Below the pieces are notes generated by a model that had not been told where the DNA came from, did no database searches, and was given only the letters and a program-made list of their open reading frames with translations. A DNA stretch of 64,000 bases from Phoenix dactylifera (Eukaryota; Streptophyta; Magnoliopsida; Arecales; Arecaceae). Each line of letters starts with the position of its first letter. The stretch's first letter is position 1. Below, piece by piece: positions 1-12,500 of this stretch. The translations under genes were made by a program, and so were the position numbers. The stretch spans positions 21,578,899 through 21,642,898 of the forward strand of contig NC_052394.1 of assembly GCF_009389715.1 (NCBI RefSeq). The letters run 5' to 3'.

Positions 1-269
1 AGTGCGCTCATCAATCAGCATGGAGTTCATTGATGATACATGAGTACTCAGCAAACATTTAACTTGAGACAATGCACAAATGCCATCCATAACAACACAA
101 GAAGGTATTAAAAATTTCCATTGCTTCAACCAAAAAAATCATTTTTATACTTATAACAATCAAAATTGATACAAACAAACAATTGTATACCTGTATTTCA
201 GTTGTGATGAGCCCAACACCCTGATTTCAATTACATAAGAGAGTCAGTATGGAAAAAGATAGCCCCCTC

Positions 270-3200
270 TCAAAGCTCTTGTGATTGGAGAAGTGTACAG
301 ACCTCGAATCGCTTCACTTCCCATGGTACGTCCTTCCAGGTTTTCATGTACAATGCCTTGCATGAAGTTGGAGCCTGAATTGTCTCAACATGCTGCAAGA
401 GTCTCAAGCTACCTAAAAGACACGTTAGAGCTGCTTAGGGAGCAAAGAGCACATGATGCACCTTCAATACGACAAGTAATTCAAAAAAGATTCCCCTATT
501 CCACAAATTTCAAGTCCATATAAGCAAGCCCTCTACTGAGCTAGTCATTTTCTAAACCTATTATTATTTCTATAAGACGAGGAGGGAACCCCCATACCTC
601 AGCAAAAAAACAAACAAACAACAAAAAAAAAAAATCCCTGACATCTGGGGCATGTGGTAGATGTTGGCAAGTTCGTTAAGTCATACCTCATGCCGTCGTT
701 TACAATTATCATGGCTTGCAAGTCCAGGGCAGCAAGCAAATCAGGTTGGATCGAGGATGGGCATAATCCGAATCCAATCCATATATGAATCAAGTCCAAA
801 AAAATGAACCTAAACCTCAAGATGGATGGGGTCGGGTATAATATTAGTTTTGTCAATTGATCGGATTTTTTGGATCAACTTAGGTCAATAATAATCCTAG
901 CCTAAACCATAACAAACATATATAAATTTTGTCTATTTATGAAATAAACATATTATACAATAGGATAATAAAGTATTCAACATGTAAACATTATCAAAAA
1001 CATATTCTTCATAAGTTTTGATTGATTATTGGATATAGGTGCAATTAAAAACACATTATTCACTAACTATATGACAAAAACAAAACCAATTTCTTATATC
1101 CAAACAAGAATCTAAAGGTTTGAAATCGGTTCGGGTCTGTTTGGGTTCCGATTGGAAATCTAGTGATCCAAATCCAATCCATATTTGAAATAGATCATGT
1201 TTTTGAATCCAAGCCTCATTGAAATAACTTTGGTTCTGGTTTGACCAGATTATTTTTGGATTGGTTCCAAATGGAAGCAGGTCAATCCAATCCACTTGCA
1301 GCCCTACCTGTAACCTGATTGCCTCATATCATGAACAATTTTTTCAGGGCTCAAGAATAGGGTTCACATTGTCTAGCTCCAGAGGCCTATCAGAACAGCA
1401 AAAGAAGGAATTCCTATGAAGCTCTGATAACTAGAATTTTTATCTCTGGCAGTTCTATAAATTTCTAAGAATTTTAAAGCTCTCTAGATACAAAAACAGA
1501 AAATTATTTTAACAAGAAAGGGTCATTAAGATTGTCTTCTGAACCAGTGCTAGTGGATCAAGAAATGCTCCAGCAAAAATGAAAACAAGATCATGGTTGT
1601 ACCTATGGAATTGCTTCTCTGTCTTCTGTTTTTTTTTTCCCATTTTACGTGTTTTTTATTCTGTTTTACACCTAGAAACCTGGGTGAAAAAAGGAATTTA
1701 GGATGGCAGAGGAGGAACTTGTAATAAAGAATTTTACTCCAACTCAGTTGATCAAGCATTATATTAAACTGCTAAGAACAGCAGTAAATGGGATGCAAAA
1801 AACTTACTAACCACTTTATTAGTAGTTAGTAAAAATGTCAAAGGGAATCATATTTTATTGGTTTTTAAAAATCCATAATATCAATGCTCATTAGAACTAA
1901 ACCATCTATACTCCAATTATACGGCAAGAGGTTCCAAAACTATCCACTCTACAAACAAGGTCACTACATGAAGTTACTTGATAACAAAATTTAAAGCTAT
2001 ATAATTTTCTAGCCGTGCACAGTCTCCAGAAAATAATGAAAGAAATAATTTTAAAGAAATTAAATATAAATATTACTTGTAACAAAGGCTTCTTTCCAAA
2101 GTTCACGATCTGACCATGATGGTGCAACTTCTCGTAGTGGGATTCCGTTACTGGAGCAAATCCTTCAAGAAAGAAAATGAAAAGCAATCGCATATGAAAA
2201 TATTATTGCATCTCTGAGATTGCTAACAATGAAACAATTAGTTCTAAAAATATTGGACATATCCCAGAAAGATGGCAGGAACCAACCATTTATTTCTTAA
2301 TATAGATTCGGAAAAAATATGGTCTTATATTTTTATTAATAATGAAAAATACATAAAACTGTGGTTTGCCATTAATTTGGAACAGAATCAAGTGAAGAAT
2401 TTTTTGACAGAGAAATTTTAAGTAAGATGAAAATTTTCATCGCTAGGGCTTAATATTAGTAAAACATGAATTCGCCAGCAACAGTCTATTAGGTTAAAGC
2501 TTCAGAACAAATGAATCATCAATTCATATAATTAATTAGTGAATGATCCATGTAAAACACTGGTATTTTCTTCTCACTCTAGATTGATAACTTAGGTTTC
2601 ACACTGTTAAGCTTAATCTGCATAGAATTTAGCAATATAATGAGCAATACTAGTAAGTACTTCAGCTATAATTCTGAAGAAAAATATCTCAGCCCAATCC
2701 CGTGCAGTCTAACAAGTTTTATACTAACCCTGCATACATTTAGCAGTCAATTGCATCAATCTCATAAGATACAAGCCATTGAAATAATAACATAAAAAAG
2801 ACGGCTCTGAATGCAAGCTTCAGTGTCATGCACGTCATTATCCAATCCCTCATGAACAAAAAAAAGTGGGATTTGTGTCAAACAAACTTCATCAAAAGTA
2901 GGCTTGCCAATACATAATTAGTTGCTTACTCAAACTCCAATAAAGTTAAAGCTATGATGATAATGTCAAACTCCAAGGAATCTGAACAAAGTAGAGAGAA
3001 AGTTGGGTTTGTTTTGGGGAGACAGTGGATAGAACATGTTATAAGTAGAGAAAGAAATGGCTTTGATGCAAAACTGACAGGTATGCTAGCAAAAATGATT
3101 AGTGCACAAGAAGCAAAATGATAATAACACTATTATTCTATGATATAGTTCTTTAGAATTGCTACTTCCACGACTCTCAAAGGACAGATTCTAATACCTA

Positions 3201-3734
3201 TCATCATAAAAGTAGTGATTAATAGGTGGCCAATGTGGACATTATTTTAAAATTCATCATATGTGCAACAAATATCAGGGTGTTGTTAGATAAGCTAAAC
3301 CCAAGTGAAGCAAGAAAAATCATTAGTAAAAAACTCTTCAAAAACATAATGCTGAATGCAAGGAGGTATTACCCTAATTATTGGAAAGAATCAGGTCAAA
3401 AGTTGCCAAACAATTTGATCCATTAGATGGAGGAGGATCTAATGCTTAGCTGACCCCAAATTACCAAGCTTATCATTTCTAACGCATTTGTGGAGTATGT
3501 TTGATCATTCGAAGCCTTCTTCTCAGGTAAGCTTGATCATACCAGAGTTTTGTCATGCCTACTATGAAATCACTAAGAAAACCATATCATGATTAAGCTT
3601 TAGCTCTTGGGAGACAACATTGGACTTTCTTTTATAGCTCTTGTAGGATAACTGTTCTCTTTACATGAAACATTTCCAAAAAAATCACTAAATGACACAA
3701 GAAAATCCACTAGACTGATTCGATATAAGAGTAT

Positions 3735-3769
<35 letters not shown>

Positions 3770-6700
3770 ATATTATCTCACTAGTTGGTGAATATGCTCT
3801 GAAATAGATTTTATGTACATTTTTTTTATTAATGGACCTTGATAGACATGTTCCCATGTTTTGTAGATGCACTTGTTTTGACTCTTGAAAACATTATATA
3901 GAGATAGAAATTCAAGAAAGATATTTAAAACAAGAGTATTTAAGGAGATGAGCTTAGACCTAATATGATTCCCACTCTCTGTTATTGCATTTTCCATGCC
4001 TATCCTTTCCAAAATATGATATAGAGACATGAAAAGGCAACTGTAGCACAAGCAGGGTCAATTATCAATCTCCATTCATTTTCTATAAAAAAACATATAC
4101 AAAAATAACCAAATTATCCTTCAGTGGCGATCTGATGAAGCAGGAATTGCACTCAAGAGTTTGCATTATAACGTAGGATAGAATATGCTGGATCTATTTG
4201 GATTTAAGGGTTTTTTTGTTCATATGGCTTTTTTGTTCTCTCCATCTAAAATTCATATCATATGCTTTCCCTAAACATTTGCATTGAATTTCTCAACTTT
4301 TGGGACTGTTGAAAACTTGAAATATCTTCAAGCAGCATATCTTGACTTAGCGTATAAAAGGTCCAGGAAAAGATAACTGCACAAGAGATAAGAAATTTAC
4401 TCAATCACCAGCTGACGTATAACTCCGGGGAGTACCCCATCACTTATGGGAGCTGTCTGCACTTCAAATGAACATGCATTTTCTGGATCATGTAGAGCCT
4501 CATCTGTCATATCATTTACCACCTGTATTAGTGCAAATAAATTGAGAATTTTTAATCAGCATTTGACATTACAGTGATCAAAAACAATGGTCGTAGAAAA
4601 AGAACACATAAGCTGCAATAAAAAGGAATAATGTGACTGGATTGCTATTTAAACGATTGCAAATACTGCAGTGGAAAGTTCATGTTCTAAGATCTACATG
4701 GTAATTGGAAAATCTTGTTACATATCTTATATGGTAATATAACTAACAAGCTAGACTTATGAGCAAGGTGCTCGTTGGACAGGTTAAGCACTATAAAAAA
4801 TGATATTCCTTTCCTCTTATCTCCTATTTCCTGTTAATTATAAAGTAAACTCCTGGATGATCATTAGGCATTCAACGGTCTAACATGTTATAAAAGATTA
4901 TGATATGGTGCGACAACTGAGGAGTCTGGATAAGAAAGACAGCCCTCTTTCAAACAGTTTGAAAGACATGACGGTCAACTATTCAAGCTGGCTCGTTCAT
5001 TAAAGTTTTTACAGGGGAGAGTCCAAAAAAAATAAGAGGGAAAAAACTTTCCAAAAAAAAATAAGAGGGAAAAAAAACTCACACCAACACTTGGGGCACC
5101 CGTGGAAAGATGGATAAAGATAGAGAGTAGGCAAAGGGAAAAAAAAAGATAAAAGGGAAATCAGACATTAGAGCATGCCTTCCTAGAGTATTGACTGCTA
5201 ACAATTGATAGTTAGCAATCCATATTGAATCTTCAATAAGTCTTTCAGCCTCTCATAAGACGCAAAGCTATTTCACTGCTGAGTTTATCCACATTCGAAC
5301 ACAGCAACATTAATAACATTAATGACACCCCAGAAAATTTCAGAAAAGGATTTACTGACCAATGAGACATGGTACACCTAATGAGCAAGTCTGCTCGCCA
5401 AAATCGCAGACATACTAGCATGTGGAGGTCTGCTCTGCCTACATGCACTGTAGGCCTGCCACATAGTTGACAATCTATGTAAACATTGGTTGAGCCATTG
5501 ATACCTTGGTCTTGAGACCTTGTTGACCTTCCATTGCATTGACACCCTTTTTCCTTCCAACCCACTGCCATGTTTTCTTCTTGGCCACTTCTTCTTTTCA
5601 CTCAATCCAAACTTCCATTGCTCTCTCTCTCTGTCTCACTCACTCATTCACTCGCTCTCTCACCCATCCCTCCTATGGTTGGCGTGATCCAAGGCTAGAG
5701 AACACCAACCAGACAGATGCAGTGTCTCACACATCAACCTCCTTGGCACTGAACGACCATTGTTACTCCAACAAGCGCTGCCAGCCATGCCTGGCTGCTT
5801 TTCACCAACCCCACGGGCTGTGGTGTTTCTCTCTCACCTTTGCCAATTGTTAGGGTCCAAGACCTCCACAGCCAGATATGGGCTCCACTTGTTTACCTTC
5901 CCCATCATCATGGGACATATGCTGCTATAACATGCGAGGGTAACTCAATGGGGCCATACCAGGGGTGTGCACATGCCCCATCATGGAGTTCCATAACAAG
6001 CAGGTGTGTACGGATAGACAGGAAGGCAAGCATGGTGCACAAAATAGTGAAGATGACCGAGTTGAAGAAGATAAAGATTTGGGGGGGAGGAGAGGGCTTG
6101 AGCTGAGGAAATGAAACGAAGACCAACTGGACTGGTTGAACGTTTTGAAAAACTTAACATCATATCTTCCAGGCCATGTTCTAGCAATCCTCAATGACCA
6201 ATTGGTTTTAAAAATATGAACCGCAGTGCCAAAGAACTGTCACAGATCAATTTGTTCTTTTCACAGGTTCACGCTCATGATGTTTCTATGGTGTATGGCC
6301 TCTAGCTTTATAACATATAAATCTATTCATTACAATGATATTAAAATTAAGGTGGGTTCCAATGATGAAGAACGCTTGCCATCCGAATTCTAATTTCACT
6401 GTCATTTCTTCATTCCACATTTCTTTCATGTATACTTTCAACAATTCCATGAATAAACATGTCACAAGCTTCAGTTCCACCAAGGGCGAAGCAAATATTA
6501 AAATTCTACTTGCCTTGCGACAAACAACGAAGAAGTTTGTCACGCTGCCTTCCAGAATCCGATCCCCATCGTTCGTCAACAAGAGCTCGGTCACTAGAGG
6601 AGGCCTCATCTTCTCCATACCCTTCCTAATCCTGACATCAAACAAAGCAGAACATCTAAAAATCTCAAAGCTTTAAATAGACAACAAACCACTCAAGACT

Positions 6701-7346
6701 CGATCTACATTCCATCCGAATGATACTCAAGATCTCAAGCTCTCACCTCGCCCAATCGGAATACTTCGCCGCCGCCACATCCCTCCCCCGGCCAGCGACC
6801 GCCAGATGGGCTCCGGCGGCGCCGAACACCTGAGGAACAAAGAACCCCATATGAAGGAACACATCGAGCCCGTCCTCCTCCTCTTCACTGCCGCGAACCA
6901 GTGCCGTGATCGCGAGCTCTTCCGTGGACCCGGCGCGATCTCGCTCCTTCAGCGCCAGCCCCAATCCGGCGCGCAGCGATTCTTCGACAAATGGCCGGAT
7001 CGCGGCGGACGCCGCCGGAAACCGAGCTCGGCGGTGATCGGATCCGAAGAACTCCGGCCGGGCCCCGGCCAAGATCCGTGCGGAGTCGGCGAGCCGGTGG
7101 AGGTGGCGCTCCCAGAAGAGGACGAGGGCGGCGCTCCCGTGGGTGCGAGTGGTGGTATAGGCGCCTGAGTGCTCATTAAAGCCACCTTTAGGTGTCGGAG
7201 GTAAGGTTACCGAAGAGAAGAAGGAGAGGGGTGGTGGTAAAGTTACCGGATGTGGATTCGAGAAAGGCCGAGACCGATGGGACGTCGCCGGCGTAGGGGA
7301 CGCCGTTAACGACGAGGAACCGGCCGCCGCTGCAGCTCGCCGCCAT
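270..7346 (-). CDS. Class-IV PLP aminotransferase-like protein (D-amino-acid/branched-chain aminotransferase fold), 6 exons
   Basis: Exons on the minus strand, 5' to 3': 7346-7247, 7164-6747, 6631-6514, 4522-4401, 2162-2077, 412-270. They sum to 987 nt, i.e. 328 aa plus TGA. The protein starts MAASCSGGRFLVVNG and contains FWERHLHRLADSARIL, KYSDWARIRK (likely PLP lysine, about K167), LLLTNDGDRILEG, VTNFFVVCR, QTAPISDGVLPGVIRQLV and LWKEAFVTSSLRLLQHVETI. These are the fold-type IV signatures of the plant family that includes Arabidopsis At5g27410. The family uses pyridoxal phosphate for amino-group transfer or lyase chemistry; the substrate cannot be read from sequence. An in-frame ATG at 7472 would add 42 residues, but family members start close to the RFLVVNG block, so 7346 is preferred. 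Intron 3 begins with GC, not GT. The first two exons are much more GC-rich than the rest. Length is somewhat short for the family, with an ordinary C-terminus. Confidence 0.87.
725..1306. mobile_element. Probable decayed hAT-type MITE in intron 5 of the aminotransferase gene
   Basis: The left end reads CAGGGCAGCAAG and the right end, reverse-complemented, TAGGGCTGCAAG: an 11-of-12-like inverted end of hAT type. The inside is rich in GGATTGG and GGGTTCGG words, and the word AATCCAATCCATAT occurs near both ends. The 8-bp flanks do not match, so the call rests on the termini only. Confidence 0.4.
3735..3772. repeat. (AT)n microsatellite
   Basis: About 38 bases of nearly pure AT dinucleotide with one TTT interruption, inside intron 4 of the aminotransferase gene. 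Confidence 0.9.
4523..6513 (-). other. GC-AG intron 3 of the aminotransferase gene
   Basis: The exon ends CGC AAG followed by GCAAGT, the consensus of GC donors, and the intron ends ATACAG. Using the nearest GT instead gives a stop within four codons of the next exon. The intron holds a CT-rich stretch near 5615-5660 and small direct repeats of an AAATAAGAGGG word near 5030-5075. Short open frames at 5245-5605 and 5840-6194 resemble nothing I know. Confidence 0.75.
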
Positions 7347-9596
7347 CAGAAATGTTTTTTTGACTGAATCGGTGAAGGCTTGGAGCCATGTGTCGCGGGC
7401 CAGCACGGTCCAGAGGCCGTCGAAGCCTCCTAGAAGCCTGGCCCAATTGGGCCTGGTGTCATGAACCCGCATGATCTAGAAAAAGACGCATAGATTTGGG
7501 GGAGGCTACAGGCATAGACACATTTAGTTTTCACATATCTTAGATGCAGCCCATAGTGATCCATGTTGGATCTAGCAACTTTTGCAACCAACTTGCCCGG
7601 TTCTCAGTAAACTATGCTAGATTGTTTGTCTTCCTCCTGCTCCTCGTTTTTTCCCATGTTCTCGATCAGATTTTAATTAACTCGAGCTTCATGCCACGTA
7701 GAAAAATCATGGATGCTATAGATTCCAGTATCAATTATGTTTGATGCGTATCAGTTGAAATAGGGATGGGCACACTAAAGTAAAGTTTGGACAGTTTCAT
7801 TTGATTTTTATATTGATTATGTAACTTGTCAAATCCAGTAAGAATGTGGGTGGAGAGATGCAATCATGCAGCTTGATCACCTCAAATTTCAATCATCATG
7901 ACGTGCATCACGAATTTTGGAGTGCACCTTGGTCCTTGGTAGGCGTGTGGCAAGTCTAATTTCTCTTACAAAGGATATAATTTTAGTTGTTTTCAATAAT
8001 ATTTGGGGGCTTGTCAAGAGAAGTATTCTAGATTACTTTGGACAACGAGCCGCACTCGTGCTGCTCGTGCTGCTTTGAATTATTTCCAGTTTAATCATGG
8101 GTCCACATGACTTCATACATTGGTGATGGAATTAGCGAGAAGTTAAAGGGTTTTCATGTAAATAAATTAGCAATTCCAGACATCAAATGGATAGACTCAC
8201 TACAAGTCTGGAACCACCATGATTTAACGAACAAATGCATCATTATTTTAATCCCCTAGGATTCTGCCATGTCATTCTGAGGTCAAAACACCGGCCCACA
8301 CTCCATGATAGAGGAATCGGATGCTTGGCGCTTAAGAGTCCTCCATTTTTTCTTCATTTCCTATGCATTAGCAGGAGGATCCGAGTGCGTGCTGCTCCTT
8401 CGTCAATCCACTGCCCGTTTGTCGCCAACTTTTGACCAACTAGAAATTAAAAGAACAGCGACAGTGTCTCCTGAGGTAGATGAACTTTATAAATGGCCAG
8501 CTGAAGAATACTATAACCTTGCGAACTTTTTCCCTTTGGTCACGGACTCAATGATTAATACTACTCACGACAAGTCTCACCCATCATCCCTCAACCTTGC
8601 GTGCAAGAGAGGGATATCATATGCGTTTGTTGTGAGGAGGCCGTTTCATGGTCACCATCGGCGAGGGAGGACCATGACAACAATAGAATGCTGTTTTTTT
8701 TTTGTGTTAAAATAAAAAAGTCATACAGTTTTACCATGTATACATTCAAAAAAATAAAAAAATAATAAATTACAGGATGCTTTAAACAACTTCTTTTTCA
8801 CAATACAGGGTATTTTTGAAACGACTAGACTACAAAATCACCCAGTCCACAGTTTCGTTGGCATTTTTGTTGGCAGAATATATTCATGTTAGAACTATAT
8901 GAAATACCATTTTTTTTTAAAAAAAAATTTGGCTTGAAACGCCATGCTGCTACTAACCTTAACTTAAATATCCGAAAGTAAGAGGTGGCGCCGTCCCATG
9001 ATGAAATGTTGGCCTTCAGTAGATGCACCGGGCGGTGACGCACGCGCAGATTAGCGGGTAGAGAGGAGGAAGGGAAGGCTAGTGCGAGCTGGTCGGTGGA
9101 ATCTTGGTCTGGTCACCGCCAAAGTCATCAGCCATCGAGCCTGCGGCGTTCGGGCGCGGGTCCGCTTTCAGAAAAAGAAAGATTCATCATACGACAACAA
9201 ATAGTTTCGCAAACAAATTCACTAGATTTCCTTCTCTCCAACCCGCCCTGAACCGATGGAAATGGGACCCGCTAACGACACGTCAACTGTGGTTTTGGTC
9301 ATTGGATTCGTCATATAGGTTTTGGTCATCCGATTAGATCTCTTATTTCCGCAGAATGGGTGGCGGGCGGTCTCGGCCCCACTGCCGGTTCCATGCGCCT
9401 TTCTCCGCGCCTGCTTTTCCCACACTTGAATAAAGTGGGCACGCTCCTCCGTACCCCAAGATGAAAATTTCTTATTTTTTCACGGCATCGTTGCAGGATA
9501 TGAAGAAGATTATATCGCAAAACATGCTAACCCAGCTTTCCTTTCCACTCTAAAAGCCACAGAAAACAGGGAAAATTGTTGCTCTCACACTAAGAG
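7347..9596. other. Shared upstream region between divergent aminotransferase and receptor-kinase genes
   Basis: About 2.25 kb with no supported coding exon. It must hold the promoters of both divergent genes. An open frame at 8305-8715 has no recognisable motif, and no transposon ends were seen. The part near 9000-9470 is more GC-rich and closer to the kinase start. Confidence 0.6.
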
Positions 9597-12500
9597 ATGG
9601 CTACTCTTCTCTGGCTACTCTTCTTCCAGCTGCTTCTCTCCTCAGCATCGAAAGCTCAGATGCCCGGTAAGTTCCATGAGATCTTATGCTGATTTGTATG
9701 AGAAGTTTTGTGGATGTTTCTGTTCTATTATTGTCGCTCATTTGGGCATTTATTCTGACATTTGTAGACTGTTCTAGCTGCAAGAATTTTGATTTCATGT
9801 CCGGAGTATTATAGTTCAACTGTATGCAACAACCAAATTTGGGTCTTAAAACTTAGAAAAGGTAAGTGGTGAAGTGAAATATAAAACCAGATGGAATTTC
9901 GAAACACTATGCATCTGAGGCTCAGTGAAACAGAAGAAAATTTCGAATCAAGTTACTAAAGGAGTGAGAAATGTACACTTGAAAAGGCATATGCGATTAA
10001 TAATCTTGTAGTTCTAATTAATAAGAAATATCCGTAATTATGTCTCACGTATAGCTCCATTTCGAATCCTAATGATCGTTTCTCCCAAATCTGGCTAATT
10101 TGTATGATATCAAAGCGTTTGTTAGGCTTGCTGTCCTTTAAATTTCACTTGTAATTCATCCTATCCACGTGATTACTTAAAATGATAGGACGGCACTGGA
10201 ATTTAGCATGTACTAGCAGATTAAGTATCCCAGCTTGTTGTTGATTCATTCCTACATGAGGTTCAAAGAATTTTTTTTTGAAAAAAACGAAAGTTTGTTC
10301 TTCTGCGTACTGTTATATACAACTCTCTGTATTGCTATAATATTGGGTCAATCTAAAAAATAATAATTTTGGTTCTGCTGCTTGAAATTAACAATCTGAT
10401 TTGACCAATCTCTTACCTGAATGATGATTTTTGAGACAGGTTTCGTAAGTCTGGATTGTGGAGGTAAAGATGAGCATACAGATGATATTGGGCTTCAATG
10501 GATTCCTGATGATCAATTTATATATGGTGGTCAAACTGCCACCATATCTAACCCAGGTGAGAACCCCAAGCAATACATGAAAGTAAGATATTTCCCTGCG
10601 GATAGCAGAAAGTATTGCTACACATTAAGTGTGAAGACTAGAACCCGCTACCTCGTAAGAGCAAGTTTCTTATATGGAAACTTTGACAAAAGTAATGTTT
10701 ATCCGATGTTTGACCTCTCTCTTGGGGCAACTCATTGGTCAACTATTGTAATTTCTGATGCAAATGTAATTGAAGTTCGAGAGTTGACTTTGCTGGCTTC
10801 TTCTCGCTTGATAAGTGTGTGTGTGTCAAATGCTACCACCGGGCAACCATTCATTTCTACCCTTGAGCTTCGTCAGTTTAATGGTTCACTCTATTATACG
10901 ACCTATGAAACTCAGTTCTTTCTCAGCCTATCTGCAAGAATAAATTTTGGTGCCGAGAACAATGATTCAGTAAGGTATGTACATTCAATCAGTTAAAAGA
11001 ATAATGTACAATTTTATGCTATGGTTAATTTTATCGTCGGCGTAAATAGGCTTTCTTTTTAGTGCAAATTGGCTGGCAATATTATATTCAGCATCATCCT
11101 CAATTGTGGAATTTTTCTATGCCTATTAAGTCAAACAACCATCCATGATCACATGGTGTTTGTACAAAACCTAGATGGAAGATAAGATCCATGAAGCGAT
11201 ATTTCATGGATCCCAGACCATCCAAAATGTGCACGGCTCAGTTGTGTCAAACAAAGATGTGTGTTGGAGTGGAGGCAACTCTTATTGGGGCATACTCGCT
11301 AATAAGTCATACACAAAATGGCTGAATGTGGAACCTAAATTCATACTTCATGATTAGGCTCAATTGCACTCAAATAAAACAAAAGGTTACAACTGGATTG
11401 CGTAATATATTATCTAGGTGTATGTGGATATTTTCGTTTATGTTCATGCATGTGTGCTAAGTGTGCACGTGTCTGTAATTTGTTTAGGTTTACACTGAAA
11501 TATTTACATATGTAGAGAACCACATCTACAACATAACATATTTACAGCAAGAATTTGCAACAGAAGATGCACAAATTGTATGTTATGCAATATTTAAATA
11601 TGTGGGGATGGTAAAGCATGTAAATGGCAATATGACTACCAAAAAGATTGGATAACAAATGGTCATAGTGCAAGATCTAAAATACAAAGTGAAAAGGATG
11701 CTATAGGACACAAAAACATGGAAGAGATATTGGAAGTGCATGGAAGTGCTAAAGCAAACGGAGCAGCAAAATTCGTGAAAGTCCAATTTACAGTAAACCG
11801 GTTAAGCAGTTGGGCTATAATTGGAAACGACATAAGAGAGGGGGGCAGGGAATGGAGGTGTAAAAAGTTATGGTATATCATTATTTTATATATTGGGTTT
11901 TTTCTGCTTTTGACACTGATTTCATGCAATAGCATATATTTCCAGCACTTTCTCCACATGTTATAATTGACCTAACATCTATATTCTTATCCAAAACTGA
12001 ACAAGTTGATTCACAGCATGGGCTGATTGAGTCACATGATTATTACATAATCTATATATACTATGAATATGAGCTCAAGGAGCAACAATCCTACATCTGA
12101 AGAGGGGGGTGGGAGAGAAAGATTCAGTACTTGGGAACCTTATGAATTACCACTGAAATTAATGATTACAGAAATAAAAAAGTCTACTAGCGTATTATTG
12201 CATTACAAGCACATTTTTCGCAACTTTGGTTAACTTTGTTGTGATGCTAGGTTTGTAATACAGGGAAAAAACTTAAAAAATGACATAACAACATATTCTT
12301 TTCATAGTTCTCTTGTGCATTAGCCATCTTACCACTTCCTTCCCTGCCTCGCGAGCCCCTCGCCCAATTTCTTTTGTGTGCATGTGCATGTGCTTGGCCT
12401 TTTGACTTGACTTAAGGGAACTCTTCATTATTGTTTCAGGTTTCCAGATGATCCATTTGATAGAATATGGGAATCTGATTCTGCAAGAAGGGCAAATTAC

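Noticed and set aside
5245-5605. 118-codon minus-strand open frame
   Set aside because: It lies inside the aminotransferase intron 3, with no motif, no second exon and no repeat ends.
6806-7185. Plus-strand and alternative-frame open stretches over the GC-rich region
   Set aside because: They overlap exon 2 of the aminotransferase; high GC content keeps other frames open.
7188-7472. Upstream ATG at 7472 and read-through of exon 1
   Set aside because: The frame continues into the intron after 7247, where the real splice donor lies. The 42 extra N-terminal residues are unlike the family.
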